Of a DNA stretch of 64,000 bases, positions 13,651 through 26,343 are shown one piece after another. Under the pieces are notes generated by a model. That model had not been told where the DNA came from. It was given only the letters and a program-made list of their open reading frames with translations, and searched no databases. The translations under genes were made by a program, and so were the position numbers. Origin of the DNA: Scortum barcoo (lineage: Eukaryota; Chordata; Actinopteri; Centrarchiformes; Terapontidae). Position 1 is the first letter of the stretch. Each line of letters starts with the position of its first letter. The stretch spans positions 23,112,050 through 23,176,049 of the forward strand of contig CM041554.1 in the NCBI GenBank assembly GCA_023238725.1, given 5' to 3'.

Positions 13651-15179
13651 ACAGATTAGTGCAGCTTTAAAATAACCCTTTGTTCTGTTGGGATTGGTAA
13701 GAAGGTTGTAAATTACTAAAAAAAAAAAAACAATCGGCAGAGGGATTCATGCAATGACTCAAACAACATTTGCAAACGAATCAGTACGGCTGACGCTGTT
13801 TGAGCTGGCTTATCTCAACTCGAAGATGCTCGATGTACCAAATTAATATGCAGATTACTATATGACATCATCTGACACCTTCCAGCAACACTTATAGCTG
13901 CTCAGTCATGCGGCAGCGACACAGGCGCCAACATCAAGTCTTCAGCCTACCAGAACTTCAGGTGACATTCGCAGCCTTTTGCACTTTACTCAATGAGATA
14001 TTTTGTTCAGGTGTGTGTAAACTCAAAGAGATGGGCCACTTCATTTGTTAAACCCAAGTACTACTGTCTTTCATCTCTCAAAGTAGGAGCAAATATACAA
14101 AAGGAACGTCTTTGAATATGTACTTTGGCCAACTGTGATTGGTTTGATTATTTAAACTATTTTAAACTGCCCTTTGCATCACAGCCCATCACTTTAAGGT
14201 TTCAAACTGTCTAGTAAAAGTGTCCCTACATAACCTGTTTGGCATATATTGCTAAGTGTTTTCTGCTCCCTGAGCGGCTGAAACATAAAGAACTTAGACA
14301 GCCATCACATTAGAGGGCAAGAAGCTAAATGTAGCAGAGAGTAGGTCGGTCTAAATTCAGTTTAACCAGCTTCATAAGCTGACACCCGTTCTTATAAATG
14401 TATATTCCCACGTTCACTTTTATCAAGCTGCTGTGCTATATAAAGACAGGATCTTTTCATGCAAAAAGGCATAAATGAATGCTTTCTCTGAGAGCAGAAT
14501 TGATTTGGTTGGTGTTAGCCTCATGGTGATTACTGACTGGAGGTCTTAGTCTACACTGCTTCTTATTTATCGCTACATTAGTGGTGAGGCACCGTGTGCA
14601 CCTCTACACACGCCTGACGGAAACACCACAGCAGGCCTTCAAATCAGTGTGAAATTACATCAGCTCTATGCTTTGAACTACATGTAAATGAAACTTGTCA
14701 CAGTGCTGTTGGAAATGTCACCTGTCACCTTCATGTTTACCTTCTTGCAGCCTCGCTGGCAGGGCCTCACAAATATCCTTGTATATCCTCTTGACTTGAA
14801 TGTTGTTTACCTGAATGAGAATGTGGTGGAGACTGTAAGCAATCGAATGTCACTAAAAGCATAGTGACAGCTTGACTTCATGTGAAGCAAGTGTTTCTGT
14901 AAAGTCTTCCTCTGCTTCTTTTTCCCCACAGAGGATTAGAGTTTTTTTTCCTTGGAAGAGTTTTTCATTAAGCCTGTTGAAATTATGTACTTGTGATAAC
15001 TTAAGATTTAGAGTAAATCAGTCATTATTTTTAAAGATATTTTTACATTCTGTGATTTTTGAAGACAACATAATAGCAACAAAAAAGAGTTTTTTATTAA
15101 GAAGAAGGTCTGATCTATCAGTCAAAAGCTGCAATATTTATTAATTATTTTATTTATTAATTAATTATTTATTTATTAA

Positions 15180-15510
15180 CAATGGATCAAATGACCACAC
15201 TTAATATGGACAGGGTGCTTTGTGGTGAAGTTCCTACAAAGAGCCTCACCCGACTGCAGTTCCCCTCAGCTCTACCTTACGTTTTACTATCTTTCAGCTC
15301 ATAGTTTTGGTTTTACGGCCCACAGCTTTACTGTTTCAGTTCAGTCTCACTGGTCTTGTTAACATAGTTTCCAGCAAAAATCTCTAAAAACATAATATAA
15401 GAATGTGTATGCTGCATGTTCAACACTAAAAACAGAAGGCAGACACAGTTACAACTAGCTGGTGAACATAGCAAAATATTTAGCTACTAAAGAGCAGGTA
15501 TTTTCCTCAG
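15180..15510 (-). repeat. Dispersed teleost repeat, 'GGGAAATATCTGGCTC' family, copy 2 (reversed)
   Basis: Begins AACAATGGATCAAATGAC, then TCATAGTTTTGGTTTTACGG, CAGTTCAGTCTCACTGG and AGCTGGTGAACATAGCAAAA, followed by TTAGCTACTAAAGAGCAGG. This is the reverse complement of the motif order at 13245-13650. Diverged, and probably old. Confidence 0.7.
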
Positions 15511-16552
15511 CTTTTAGTAGAGACTGAAATCACAGCTTTAAGTATGTACAGCTGTGTATGCGTGATGTATAAATGTGCAACTGTTTGCTAACATTCATGG
15601 GACCTTCAAAAATCCTTCAGCTCTGCCTCTAATACTTATTTAGATGAGTTTCTGAAATGAGGAGTTTCTTCATTTCATCATTTTTTTCGGCGTATGTGTT
15701 TTCAGTAGATTATTTTTCACTGGACTGGGTTGAAATTTGTACTGCTTGAAGATAACCCTAAAGATAAGTTGCAACATGTATTCATGTAAATAGTTGAATT
15801 TGAATTAAAGTAAATTCTTCAGTTTTCATGAATCATATCCACTTTCTTGCAATAAAGGTATAAAGTCTGTATAGTATTTATGTTGCTCTATCTCAGAGAT
15901 ATTGATTAATACTCATAGCAAACAAAAATAAAGATATAATATTACTCCATCATTGAATTTTTCTTTAAATAGTTTATTTTTTGTAATTTTCACTGTAATG
16001 TACATTTAGTGGTTTCATTTCACAGGAAGATGTTTTCTTCAAGGTTTTCTGTCTGCTTGTTACCTGTTTTTCTTTGGGTTCGGGACATTTTCAACTTACA
16101 GAGCTGTACACCTCTAGTATTTTTAACATTAATCTCTTCATAAATAATAAGTAAAAATGCTTTGAATTTGAAGCTGAGTCCCTTCTGGACATGCTTTACG
16201 ACATGGAAATACTGGAACAATAACTTGTGTCTGATATGGTTTTCCACAAAAAACACTTAATGAACTGGTTAAAAATTCTTAAAGCACATCATCCTTTACC
16301 CCTAATTGAAAATCTGTCTATAAATATGGAGATATCTTTCTCATTTTATGTCTTTATGTCTACTTCACTGAAAAGTCTGTTCTGAGTGTGTGTGTGCTGG
16401 AGGCTTCAAATTCCCACATCAGTGTAAGTTTCATACTTTGACACAGCAGACACACTGCTGGTTGCTGGTTAATAGCTAAACATCATAATATCTCAAACTG
16501 GATCAGTCCAATGTAAAATCATGCAGTGCCTCACTATGAACTGCTGACAACT

Positions 16553-16554
<2 letters not shown>

Positions 16555-16587
<33 letters not shown>

Positions 16588-16677
16588 GGCAGTGGTAAAT
16601 TTAAGCCCACTGTATCTGTTAGTAAAAGATCAATAGTGTTACAGTATCTTTCTCTCTCTCTCTCTTCCCCTCTCTAT

Positions 16678-16708
<31 letters not shown>
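16555..16708. repeat. (TG)15 and (AC)14 opposing microsatellites
   Basis: Pure TG run at 16555-16584 and pure AC run at 16680-16708, separated by about 95 bp that includes a TC tract. The two runs are reverse complements of each other. Confidence 0.97.
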
Positions 16709-16711
<3 letters not shown>

Positions 16712-17733
16712 GGAATAAAGGGCGCTAATCAATAATGCTATAGTGCTAACAGAAGACTTCCACTGCAGTTTAAAGGCTTATTGCACACACAAACGCAGAC
16801 CCACACACACAGAATCACTGAACACTCAACAGCAGAACCGTGAGCCAAATATCGAGTATTTCAAACACATTCACGCCACCTGAACTAATTTGAAAACCGT
16901 TAAATGGAAAATCAATCCTGCTGATTCACTCCACAGGAATGCCTTTTATTGGCTTTGCATTCACGTGACACATCAGGACTGCCACTGTTACTACGCTGCT
17001 AAACTTTCAGCTCACTCTTTCACTAATCGAAAGGGTAAAATGTGCACATTTTACCCCCGTTTGCTGGCATGAAATGAGCAGCGGCATTGTCAAAGTCTTT
17101 CATTTGGTGTCTGGTTCAATCCTCTGATTTGCCGCTATTTGCTGTTTAAGCTGCAGAACACATCCTATAACTAATCTAACCAGAACAAATACAGAGATGA
17201 TAAGGTGCTGTAATCAGTCAGTCATTGTCTTCCTCTATTCTCCCCCCTTACTCTCTCTGCTTTACCCAACCCCTCCCCCCATCTCTCATCATCAGTCTCC
17301 CCCTTTTTTTCTCTCATATCCCTCTCTTCCTCCCCCTCAGTCAGTATTGAGTTTACATTTTCCTTCCAACAAACTCTCGCCGGAATAAATATGAGAGGAG
17401 TGAAAACTAAACGGTGTGCAAGTGATAACGGAGCATCCATGGATGTGTGGGTGAAACAAAGTGAAAGAAAGCACTCACGGCCATGAATGTGCTTACTTTC
17501 CTTCTCGCCCCCCCCCCACATAAGAAAGTGTTGAAAGTAAAGTATATTTTAATTCCGTCCCTGTCTCCCCTGTCTCCCTTGCTTTCTCCTTCTCGGTGCC
17601 ATATGCTCAAAGCTCCATCTCGGGCTCATTTGGAGTGCTACACACACACACACCAGCTCTATCAAAGCACAGGAACAGCTGGCTTGCTCGATATGGATGA
17701 CTACTCGCCTGTCAACCAGTTTCACACACGCAC

Positions 17734-17739
<6 letters not shown>

Positions 17740-17776
<37 letters not shown>
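17740..17776. repeat. (CA)n microsatellite
   Basis: Pure CA run of about 37 bp, flanked by CA-rich sequence and followed by a GA-rich tract at 17850-17880. Confidence 0.97.
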
Positions 17777-17782
<6 letters not shown>

Positions 17783-18758
17783 ACATACAGTACACAGGCA
17801 AACACACACACATCATCAAGCCTGGTGTTTCTTGCTGTTTTGAAAAGGAAAGTGAGAGAGAGAGAAAGAGAGAGAGAGCAGGTCACAGAGTTAAGTGAGT
17901 GAGTCAGAGAGGGTGAGTGAAAGACTTGTGGAGGAGTCTGGTATTGTCACATTCATGTCACATGTCACAATTAGCACAATGTGTGAATATTCAACATGAT
18001 ATCATTCAAGAAAACTACAAAGAGTACTGTTAAGCCACTGAACCAAACAGCTATGAATAAACAAACAGCTAGATGTGATTTTTTGCCGTAGAATAATGTT
18101 TGGTGCCTTTAAAGTTAAAGAGGTTTTATTCAACTCGTCTCCAGCATAAGTAACCCTGTATACAGTTATTTAAGTGCTGTTTTCTTGGGAAAATGTATAA
18201 TTCTATTAATATGTGATTATATGCATCAATTAAATAAGAATAGTAAGAAGAATATTTTAAAATTCACAACCAGTAAATTCTTCAAACTACGTGCTGGCTG
18301 TCATATTCAAACAATGCAAAGAGTTAAAGGTTCATTTGTCACTCATTATGAATGACCAAATGGCTAGCACAAACTAATCTGTTTCACTTGATTTGGGTGG
18401 GAAATCATTCAGTTTTTGTTTCTGCCAAAGCTGTGTGAGATAACTATACACTGCCTAAACTTCAGAATTTATTTTACACAACTTTTTTGTCATTGTTGTG
18501 TGTTGCTGATCATGACAATGAAAAGTACTGCTGCTCTCTATGTGTTGAGACTTGTCAGAGTGTTGGACTTCTGACGACACCCCAATTAGTAACGTCACAG
18601 CAGCTGCTTCAAAAGTAATTACTTTGTAGAAAATTACTAACATTACACTTACAACCAAAGTGTAAATAAATAAGATCTGTTACTTATCAATTCATGTTCA
18701 GTATGCGATTACTAAACAATGTGATATAGACACCAAGTCTTACTGGTTGTTCTCTTAC

Positions 18759-19192
18759 CTCCCCTGTGTGGCTGAGACTCAGTTTTGGCAGTTTGTTCTT
18801 CACATTCCCCGAGTTTCCTCCGTAAGCCTGACTGTTGTTAAATCCCTCTGTGGCCACTAGAGGGGGTTTAAGCTGGGGAGAGTCGCTAGGCGCCTGGTCC
18901 TGGCCATCCATTGGTCGAACATACGCTGTGGGCTTCTGCTGCACTGCGATCGGCTTCCCTGATAGGCTACCAGGTGGGAAGGTCGGGGTAGTCAGTCCAG
19001 ATGTGGGAGTGGTTAGACCGGGTGTTGGCGTCGTCAGAACCGATGTAGAAGCCAGCGGGGAGGATGATGTAGAGAGGTGAGAACCTGTCTCATTTTCAAA
19101 CGGGGAGGATTTGAAATGTCCACCATTTTCTGTGTTAGTGGAAGACTTAAAATGGCCACCGTCCATGGTGGAAGATCGAAAATTGCCACCAT
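18759..19192 (-). CDS. aff2: AFF2-like exon with internal peptide repeats and conserved KPTAYVRPMDGQ motif
   Basis: Minus-strand exon of 434 bp from 19192 to 18759. The acceptor ends cctgtacag and the donor is GGGGAG|gtaaga. Its first two bases complete the Asp codon begun by the upstream exon, and it ends in phase 0 after 144 further codons. It begins with three imperfect copies of a (D/N)GG(N/H)F(R/K)SS unit (19192-19104). A Ser/Thr stretch follows, then three tandem seven-residue units built on LTTPT (19037-18975). After these comes QQKPTAYVRPMDGQDQAP (18941-18888), a signature shared by AFF2 and AFF3 and the clearest family evidence in the window. The exon closes with KLPKLSLSHTGE, matching the basic, serine-bearing segment downstream of that motif in AFF2. 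The peptide repeats are not ones I recall from mammalian AFF2 and may be lineage-specific. Downstream exons are expected below position 1. Confidence 0.93.
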
Positions 19193-19893
19193 CTGTACAG
19201 GAGAAGAAAAACGAAGGAAAGCAAAAAAAAAAGTCAAAAATAACCAAAGCAGCACCTGTTACCATAGAATACTGCTCAGTACTGTGCCGTCAAAACCTAA
19301 TGAAGGTTGAATGCCCAAAAATCCCTTTCCCAGATGGATGGAGCCAATCACAATCAAAGTAAATTATGTGTTGCTTGGTGGTTTAGAAATCAACAGAAAG
19401 ATGTGGTTATCATCGGATGCAGATGTTAATTTTCATAACTCCCGCCCAAAAGGTGATAGAGTCTGTTTTGCACTGAAATTATTCATAAGCACTCATGGCT
19501 CCAGCAAACACAAAGATTTCCCATGAATATCAAAATAGACGAATCGCCTTTTTATTTTGTGAATGGCAATCAACCACGTTCTGAGATACTCCCCACAACT
19601 AAATACAAATAGATTTAAGATGAAAAGACACATGCTACTCTCCTGACTGCATGCTAAATATGAAGCTAGGGCCAGCACATAAAAAGCTTATTTCACGTTC
19701 ACGTTCTACTTTTTAAACCGTAATTATGAGCAACTGGGTGGGAAAAAATGTTGATGGGGCTGCAATGGGCCACTGTCCCAGTTGTAATTCAGAGATGGTA
19801 TTATGGGAAATTTTTGACAGAGACACCACGTCCCACTTCAGTGCCTCTCAGGGACATTAAAGCTCCTCTCTTACTCTCTTTCTGTGGACTCAC
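19193..19893 (-). other. AFF2-like intron, 701 bp, between the poly-Ser exon and the KPTAYVRP exon
   Basis: A short phase-1 intron with consensus borders: gtgagt at 19893-19888 and ctgtacag ending at 19193. No mobile element or RNA gene is evident in it. A plus-strand reading frame across this area is antisense to the exons and has no support of its own. Confidence 0.85.
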
Positions 19894-20557
19894 CTGGGAG
19901 AGGGAGGGTTTTGGAGGGGTGGGAAGAGTGCCTTCTCCGAGAAGAGGATGAAGAGGAGGAGGAGGATGAGGAGGAGGAAGAAGGGCTTGAGTCTCCTTTG
20001 AGACCGAGTTCATCTTTGAGTGAGCTAAACAGCTCTTCATGCCTTTGTTCCTCCAACAAAGACATTTTCCCTCTTCCACTCGTAGCTGCTGTGACCTGCC
20101 CCTGCCCGTTCTGTCCTAGCCCCAGAACGAGGCCTGTCCCTGGGGTGCCCTGTGTGTGGCCCGCCCTCGACCACTCCATGGAGCTGCGAGACTTTTTCGC
20201 ATTCTGATGGGGGATCGTTGCGGCACCCGATGACGACGTGGTTGAAGCAGGAGGTTGCATGGAAGTCGAAGATGAGGAAGATGCATTCCCCGCCCTCTTG
20301 TCCCCGCTGCCCTCCACTCCTCCTCCTCCTCCTCCACCTCCACCGCCTGTGCCACCTCTCAGGCCTTCGTTGAAAAGCTGGGACTCCGTGGCGGGTCTCT
20401 CAGCCGCTGAAGTGGTCGGGGTCTGCAGGTTGTTGCTGCCTTTGGGGATTCCCACCAAGTGGCTCTGGTTGGAATGGCTGGTTAACAGGTCTTTCATTTC
20501 TTCGTAGGAGCCCAGCGTGTTCTGGACGCGGCTGGCCAACGCATCACCTTTATTAGT
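19894..20557 (-). CDS. aff2: AFF2-like large internal exon with poly-Gly and poly-Ser tracts
   Basis: Minus-strand exon of 664 bp from 20557 to 19894. The acceptor is a pyrimidine run ending tttcag, and the donor is CCCAG|gtgagt. It starts in phase 0, matching the previous exon, and ends with one extra base. It opens TNKGDALASRVQNTLGSYEE and continues to KDLL and a conserved NQSHLVGIPK, which is the AF4/FMR2 helix region that packs on P-TEFb in AFF4. The rest is low complexity and probably disordered. It has ten consecutive glycines, a serine/threonine-rich stretch, a conserved-looking EWSRAGH, then LLEEQRHEELFSSLKDELGL, which looks like a short amphipathic helix. Fourteen serines follow (codons at 19940-19981), then a basic RRR. 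The Gly and Ser runs use mixed codons, so they are not pure recent microsatellites. The ATG at 20587 lies in the intron and is not a start. Confidence 0.93.
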
Positions 20558-22157
20558 CTGAAAGGATAGAAAGAAAGAAAAAGACAAGGGGGAAGAAGAG
20601 AGAAAAGGGTATTAATTAAGTCTTTCATTTTTCCATTTCTCGAGGCTTGATGAAAAGCCTTCTTTATTCATCCGGAGAGCAGCAGTGAGAGACGGATAGG
20701 GTGACCACTGGCCAGACATCAGGAGGAGATGATTAATTAAACACATGCCACCCTTAAGAGGGTCCAGTCCAGGCTGGAGCAGTAAAATTAATGGGGCAGG
20801 AATCATTATTAGCCTGACCCCAGATTCTCAAGCAATCATCGCTTGGAGGACAGTGCGGCCCTACTGATATATGGCGGTATAGCACCTTCAGCTGCTACGT
20901 GGTAATGTCGAGATGTTCCTCAGAATAGCTCGAGAGTGCCGTCTGTGTCAGTCACTGACGGCTTCTTTAATGATCAAACTACATGATTTGATCATTTGGC
21001 ATTTTTAAAAGGACAAGGGCAATTGGCAGCGGGTTTAGCACTTCTATATTTGGAACCAGATTCTTGCAAAAGGCTGTGAAAGGAAAAAAAAAAAAGCCAG
21101 GACAAATAGATTTCTATCCAGTTCTCTGACATTTCTTTCCTACCTGAGCAATGAATTGTGCAGAAAATATTAATCATGAGCCACGTCTGTATTGTGCAAG
21201 ATCCACAGCCTACAATTTAATCGTGACATTTCATCATTACAGACTAATGCTGAACACGAGAAACAATGAATTGGATAAATGTGAGATGCGGCCCTGTAAT
21301 TTTATTGTACATAACTTTTGTGGTTTGGTAAATAGATTTGAGCCATAAAGGCAAGGTACATGACACCCAGTACACTGCTAAACACCCCTGTGGAAACACG
21401 GAGTGATAGTGTCGAATCATGCTACTGCACATTTAAAGGTTGAAACATATGAGAAGGAATGAATAAGACCCTTTATCCAATTTTCAAGACAGGGTGAAAT
21501 TGCCTATATTCGGAGAGGTTAATGAATTCATGAATAATGAATTTGTGTTCATAGGAAGTAGGAGCTTAACTAATCTTAGGTAATGTTTCAGCGAAGAGCA
21601 TCAAGTTACATGTAATAATAATGACTAATCCCTTCGCTGATTGTAGCGGAACTTAACACCAATCATGCAGATCTGTGAGGCTGTCAGGGTCGATTTTCAA
21701 ACCACATTTATTTCAACAGTGGTCAGAAAATCATTTGTAAGTTAAAAGAAAAAAATGTTAATCAGTTAATTAATGTGATTTATCTGTTCTATATTCTTGA
21801 ATTCACTAAAAATCTCCGCCTGTGTGGTTTTGTTTTTCCTACAAAAACAGCTTCAGTCAATAACCAAATAATACTGTTATAGTAGGCAATGATCCATGGA
21901 GAGGTCTTATTGCTGAGGAGGGAATTCTAAGTGTGTGTGTTAGACACTTCACAACCTTACAAATTAGTACAACACCACCTTTGTAGTTGCTCTAATGTAG
22001 AGCAATGTAAGCATCATTTGATGATAATTGCTTTACTGTGATGCCCTTTTTCATAATCAAATTGATCTGATTGTAGTTCACAAACCAGGTGAAACTGAAA
22101 TGGATGGTTTGTGATCTGGTACAAGCCACACACCCAACATTAAAGTACCAGTACAAC

Positions 22158-22235
22158 AATTATTTCTTTATTATTCTTAATCATTAAGTGATTCATTGTT
22201 TAGTCTATTAAATGTCCAGAAATTGGGTGATTGGA
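22158..22235. repeat. Partial copy of a teleost repeat with ATTAATCG-type ends
   Basis: AATTATTTCTTTATTATTCT is followed by TAATCATTAAGTGATTCATT, TTTAGTCTATTAAATGTCCA and GAAA. This is one end of the same element that is nearly full length at 60905-61215. A second end-like fragment (GTGATTAATAGATGAATGAA...GTTTCACCTCTA) lies at 22685-22760. Confidence 0.55.
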
Positions 22236-23190
22236 TGATTAGTGGACAGCGCTAAATACAACATGTGAATGAGCACCGAGACACATTGTCATCTGATCAC
22301 TCAAACCACTTTCCGAGGTGGTCTGGGAAACATTTGCCCACATACCTTTTGTAAAGTAAATGCTATTGCATCTTGGTGCGCTCCCAAGAAAGACTTGACA
22401 GAATAATATGTTATTAATGCAAAATGTGGTGGTTGTTTTGGTGACAGTGCGCCAACACTAAACGCTGGAGGCAAAACCAGGTGCCCAATCTCTTTTCAGT
22501 CCAAACAAAACTAGATGACTTGTAGGTTCCCTGGGCTGTTTACTAAAGGAAGACATAATAACTGTGGTTGCTGAGATATTTCATTCAGGACCAAAGTGTT
22601 GGACCACCCAAAATTGCAATTAAATGGAGCCATGGTACTAGCATGGCTAAAAGTTACTGAAATTAATGACTTCGCAACATAGATACCAATTAAAAATTTG
22701 TCAGTCAACTAAGTGATTAATAGATGAATGAATAGCTTAATTGTTTCACCTCTACAGTAAATCCCTACATGTTCTGAGAGGAATTCCTTGGGGACCTCAT
22801 GTGATTTAAGTGAGCTAACCGCCTAAATTTGTTACACTCATGGCATTTGTGCAAGATAATGGAGGGCTCTGTTTTACTCAAATTTATGGGACCAAATCCC
22901 AATGATTATCTAATGGCCGAGACATAATTTCTACTTAACCTCCCAAGCGCTGTTTTTTAACAGAAACCAAAATCAATAGATCGATGAATCTCCTAAATTT
23001 GCCCTTAATATGCCTTTTAAGCTTCAATGCAACTTGAACAATTCTCAGCCTTTAAGAGGAAGAAAAGACAACCTCATTGACTGACAACCCCATTGAGATC
23101 GGTGTCATTGGATGACCTGTGTTCGACAAACACGTACGTAATTTGTTGTGGCATTTGTAAGAACACAGACTAACAATGGGAATGGGTCTA

Positions 23191-23250
<60 letters not shown>
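23191..23250. repeat. (AT)n microsatellite, about 60 bp
   Basis: Uninterrupted AT alternation inside the 6.4-kb AFF2-like intron. Confidence 0.98.
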
Positions 23251-23251
<1 letters not shown>

Positions 23252-25444
23252 TAAACACATTCATAATAGTCCTGGGTTTAAAATGACAGATCCTTGTGGC
23301 TCTGTGGTCCACAAAACCTACTCAAAAACTCAAATGTATGTGACTTGAGGGAACATTCATCTCTTCCACCATGTCTCTCTTCACTTTGCTTTATGCCTCA
23401 TTTTTACACTATAATATAACTATAAAGGGGAAAAAGCATGAAAATACCCCCCCCCACACACACAAAAAAATGAAACAGGGCAAAGAATCAAGCCTTATTT
23501 ACAAAAGATTCATACAAGAGAAGAGAGAATTGCTTTCAAATAATCTTAACAGATGTAATTTCTGTGTGTACACACACATACACAAACACTACACACCGTG
23601 GCGAGCCAAAGTTAGCTGTGAATAAATTAGCCCATCTCTTCTCCATCTCGGGCTCATGAATAAAAGATCTGGTGGCTGAAGAGGAACAGAAAACACATTT
23701 ACAGAGAAGCAAAATGGAAAACAGAGAAGAAGGAGAGGATGAATACCTATGTGTGTATGTGTGTCTGTGTGTGTGTGTGTGAGTGTGTGAATAGATCATC
23801 CCAAATAGCTGCTAACAGCATAACGCTCTTTAACAGGATTAGAAGAGGGATTAGCTAATAGCTGACAGAGAGAATGAATACTGGAGAGAGGCAGAGGGAA
23901 AGACAGAGAACTGGAGTGACGGACAAACGATAGATGTACAGGTATAGAGAGGGACTGAGGGCGGAAAAGAAAAAAACTGAGGAAGAGAGACCGGGGACGA
24001 TAAAAGTTCTATAACTCCTTTGTGATAATGAAAAAGGGCCGATATAGATCTCTAAAGGATCAGTTCAATAAGTTCAGTCAGCACTTAGATACAGAGAGAG
24101 TGCAGCGAGGTTGTGGAGGCCGCGGTAAATCCACTGAATCGTATGAAGTAAAGCAACACCCTCAGAAAAAAAAAAAATGAAATTGTTAGTGTGGCAAATA
24201 AATCAGCAGAAGAAAGTAGCAAGGTGTGCCAAAGCCGTTTTTCAAGTTTAGCAGCAGTGAGAGATAAACTGAGGAAGTGTGTGGAGGAAGAAAGATTAGT
24301 TGGAAAGAGCTGGAATATGAAACAAGTAAACATGTTGTCCCCCAAGAATGATGCAGTCACCCCTTTGGGCCAGTCACTTAGAAGATGTATCACCGCTCCA
24401 AGTTTGATCTGAATTCTTATTTTCATTTACCTTCAATTATAGTTCCCCCGTTAAGTTAAACACTGTGATTAATAAGAGATGTAAATGCTCAGCACAGCTG
24501 GTATGTGAATTCAAAACGGGAAAAGAGTCTGACACACGTCAAAACTCAACTCTAAAACCTTGCATTTCTTTTTTCAACTCACTTTGGCATTTCGGGTATT
24601 ACACGGTGAATTTACGGCAGCACTCTTAACTCTTAATTCAAACTCTTTAAAGGTGTTCTCATCAGTGCTCTTATATTAACAGTGGATAAAATGACTGTGT
24701 AATGAGAGACGCATTCAGCAGCAGCCACGTTTTGTTACACTGAAAAAGGGGTTTCGTTACTTAACAAAGACCATTTCTCTGAACCATATCACAGTTCTCA
24801 TGAGCAGATTGAGTCTGATTAGTTGCACTGGATGTTCACCTCTGGGACCACACTGACTTCAGGTCAGGAGCTGACCAATCAATCTAAACTCAAGGTCGAC
24901 TTAGTGGCTTATCGTAGAGCTTTTGGCCCTATCACACAATCCTAATCAACAAATTGGAAATAGAGAGAGTTAGGATTTATCCAACTGTGTATTAAAGATT
25001 TAGATTACTTCAAAACATGAACTCGTACAGGAACAGGTACCAGAAAAGATCATGAGGTTAATGTAACTTCACACGACCACATTAGAATCCTCTATGTCAA
25101 CAGTGCGACCTGTCACCTAATCGATGAGCCTCCCGTATTTGCTCTTCCAGTGCCTGCACAAATAAATAAAGAAAAGGGAACAAACAACCTTGTAATTTAG
25201 GCTCAAATCACCGAAATAATTGAAAGCCCTTAAAACAGGTGCAAAAATGCGTCACTATTCATCCAAATAGCAGCAGTGGTGAGATATCACCCTTCACACA
25301 GCCCAGTCCACGGTCATCCTCACTCTCCCCTCAAACACACACACAGACACATCTTGACCTCACCTCAGCACCATTAATTAGTTGGAAACAATTAGTTGGA
25401 GTGTGGAGGCACCCAGGATTAGATTCATTATCTGAACAACCTCT

Positions 25445-25630
25445 CATGTGCTGCCGCCACCCCCGAACCTGGAGCAGCGTCTTAGCGAGAAGCCCCCGTG
25501 TCCTCTGCGCTCAGACACAGCGGCGCTGAAACACAGTCTGTCAAGACTCAAAGCCAGTCTGTCCCAAGGTCGACGCACTTGGCGGCACAACCAAGTGTTG
25601 AAGCAGTGGCAAATGAGAGTTAACAAACCA
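25445..25630 (+). pseudogene. Fragment of a non-LTR retrotransposon polyprotein, zinc-knuckle/RH region
   Basis: One plus-strand frame reads KPPCPLRSDTAALKHSLSRL and then SLSQGRRTWRHNQVLK. The arrangement C-P-L, then a hydrophobic-LKH-L segment, then GR-x-x-WRH-x-QVL resembles the cysteine/histidine knuckle and RH segment found C-terminal to the reverse transcriptase in several fish LINE-type proteins. Expected second and later cysteines are replaced (Arg and Leu), so the knuckle is broken. No reverse-transcriptase core is visible beside it. The GC content is higher than in the flanking intron. The exact family is undetermined. Confidence 0.5.
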
Positions 25631-26343
25631 AAATCAATTTTGTACATGGAGGCAGGAGAGTGGCCGTAGACTTCATGCATGACTAGTTCACTTCCAGCTG
25701 AGGAAGAAACAAAACGATGGCATCTGGTATACCTTGTCACAGAACAGACCAGAACCATATGCCTGAGGATGAACTATCGGCCTCAGGGGGAGAGCACGGG
25801 GAAGAAATGACGATAACCTAAAATGATCCACAGGCCATTATCAGCTTTATCATCCACAAAAACAGCATTTAAGGGCATTATGGTACAAAAAATGTTTGGA
25901 TAATTGTTGGGTGGCAATAACAATTCCCTTCAATTGATTGCTTGCACGAGGCGAAACTGTTTCATATGAGCCTAAATCACAAAGCGGCACTGCTTTAGAG
26001 GAGAGTGGCCCATCCTCACTGATTAAGACGTCGTAAATTCACTCCATTTGCCCAAATGAAATTCTGGTGTCAGGTATGTCCATTCTCCTCCCGCAGAGAT
26101 CAATCAAAACTTAACAGTGAAATATAAAACTGTCTCCTAAACAGCAATGAGAGAGCACTCTGTACGGAGAAGGCCGCGCCGTGTCTAAGGAATCACAGCT
26201 CAGCTCAGCTTGTAAAGAGTGTGAGCTGTGTGCGGCTTACAGACGCTAGCGCACAGGATTGCTTTGTGTTTCTGCCCTTACATTTAAACAGATGGACGCT
26301 TACTGTTTGTTTGACACATGTAAAATTTGTTGTGTTAGATACA

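Noticed and set aside
18687..19265. ATG at 19265 as a start and the frame running to 18687 as one protein
   Set aside because: The ATG and the first 24 or so codons are in the intron upstream of a clear acceptor, and the last codons lie beyond the gtaaga donor.
19884..20507. Plus-strand open frames rich in Pro, Glu and Asp opposite the AFF2-like exons
   Set aside because: They are antisense shadows of the poly-Gly and poly-Ser codons in the minus-strand exon.
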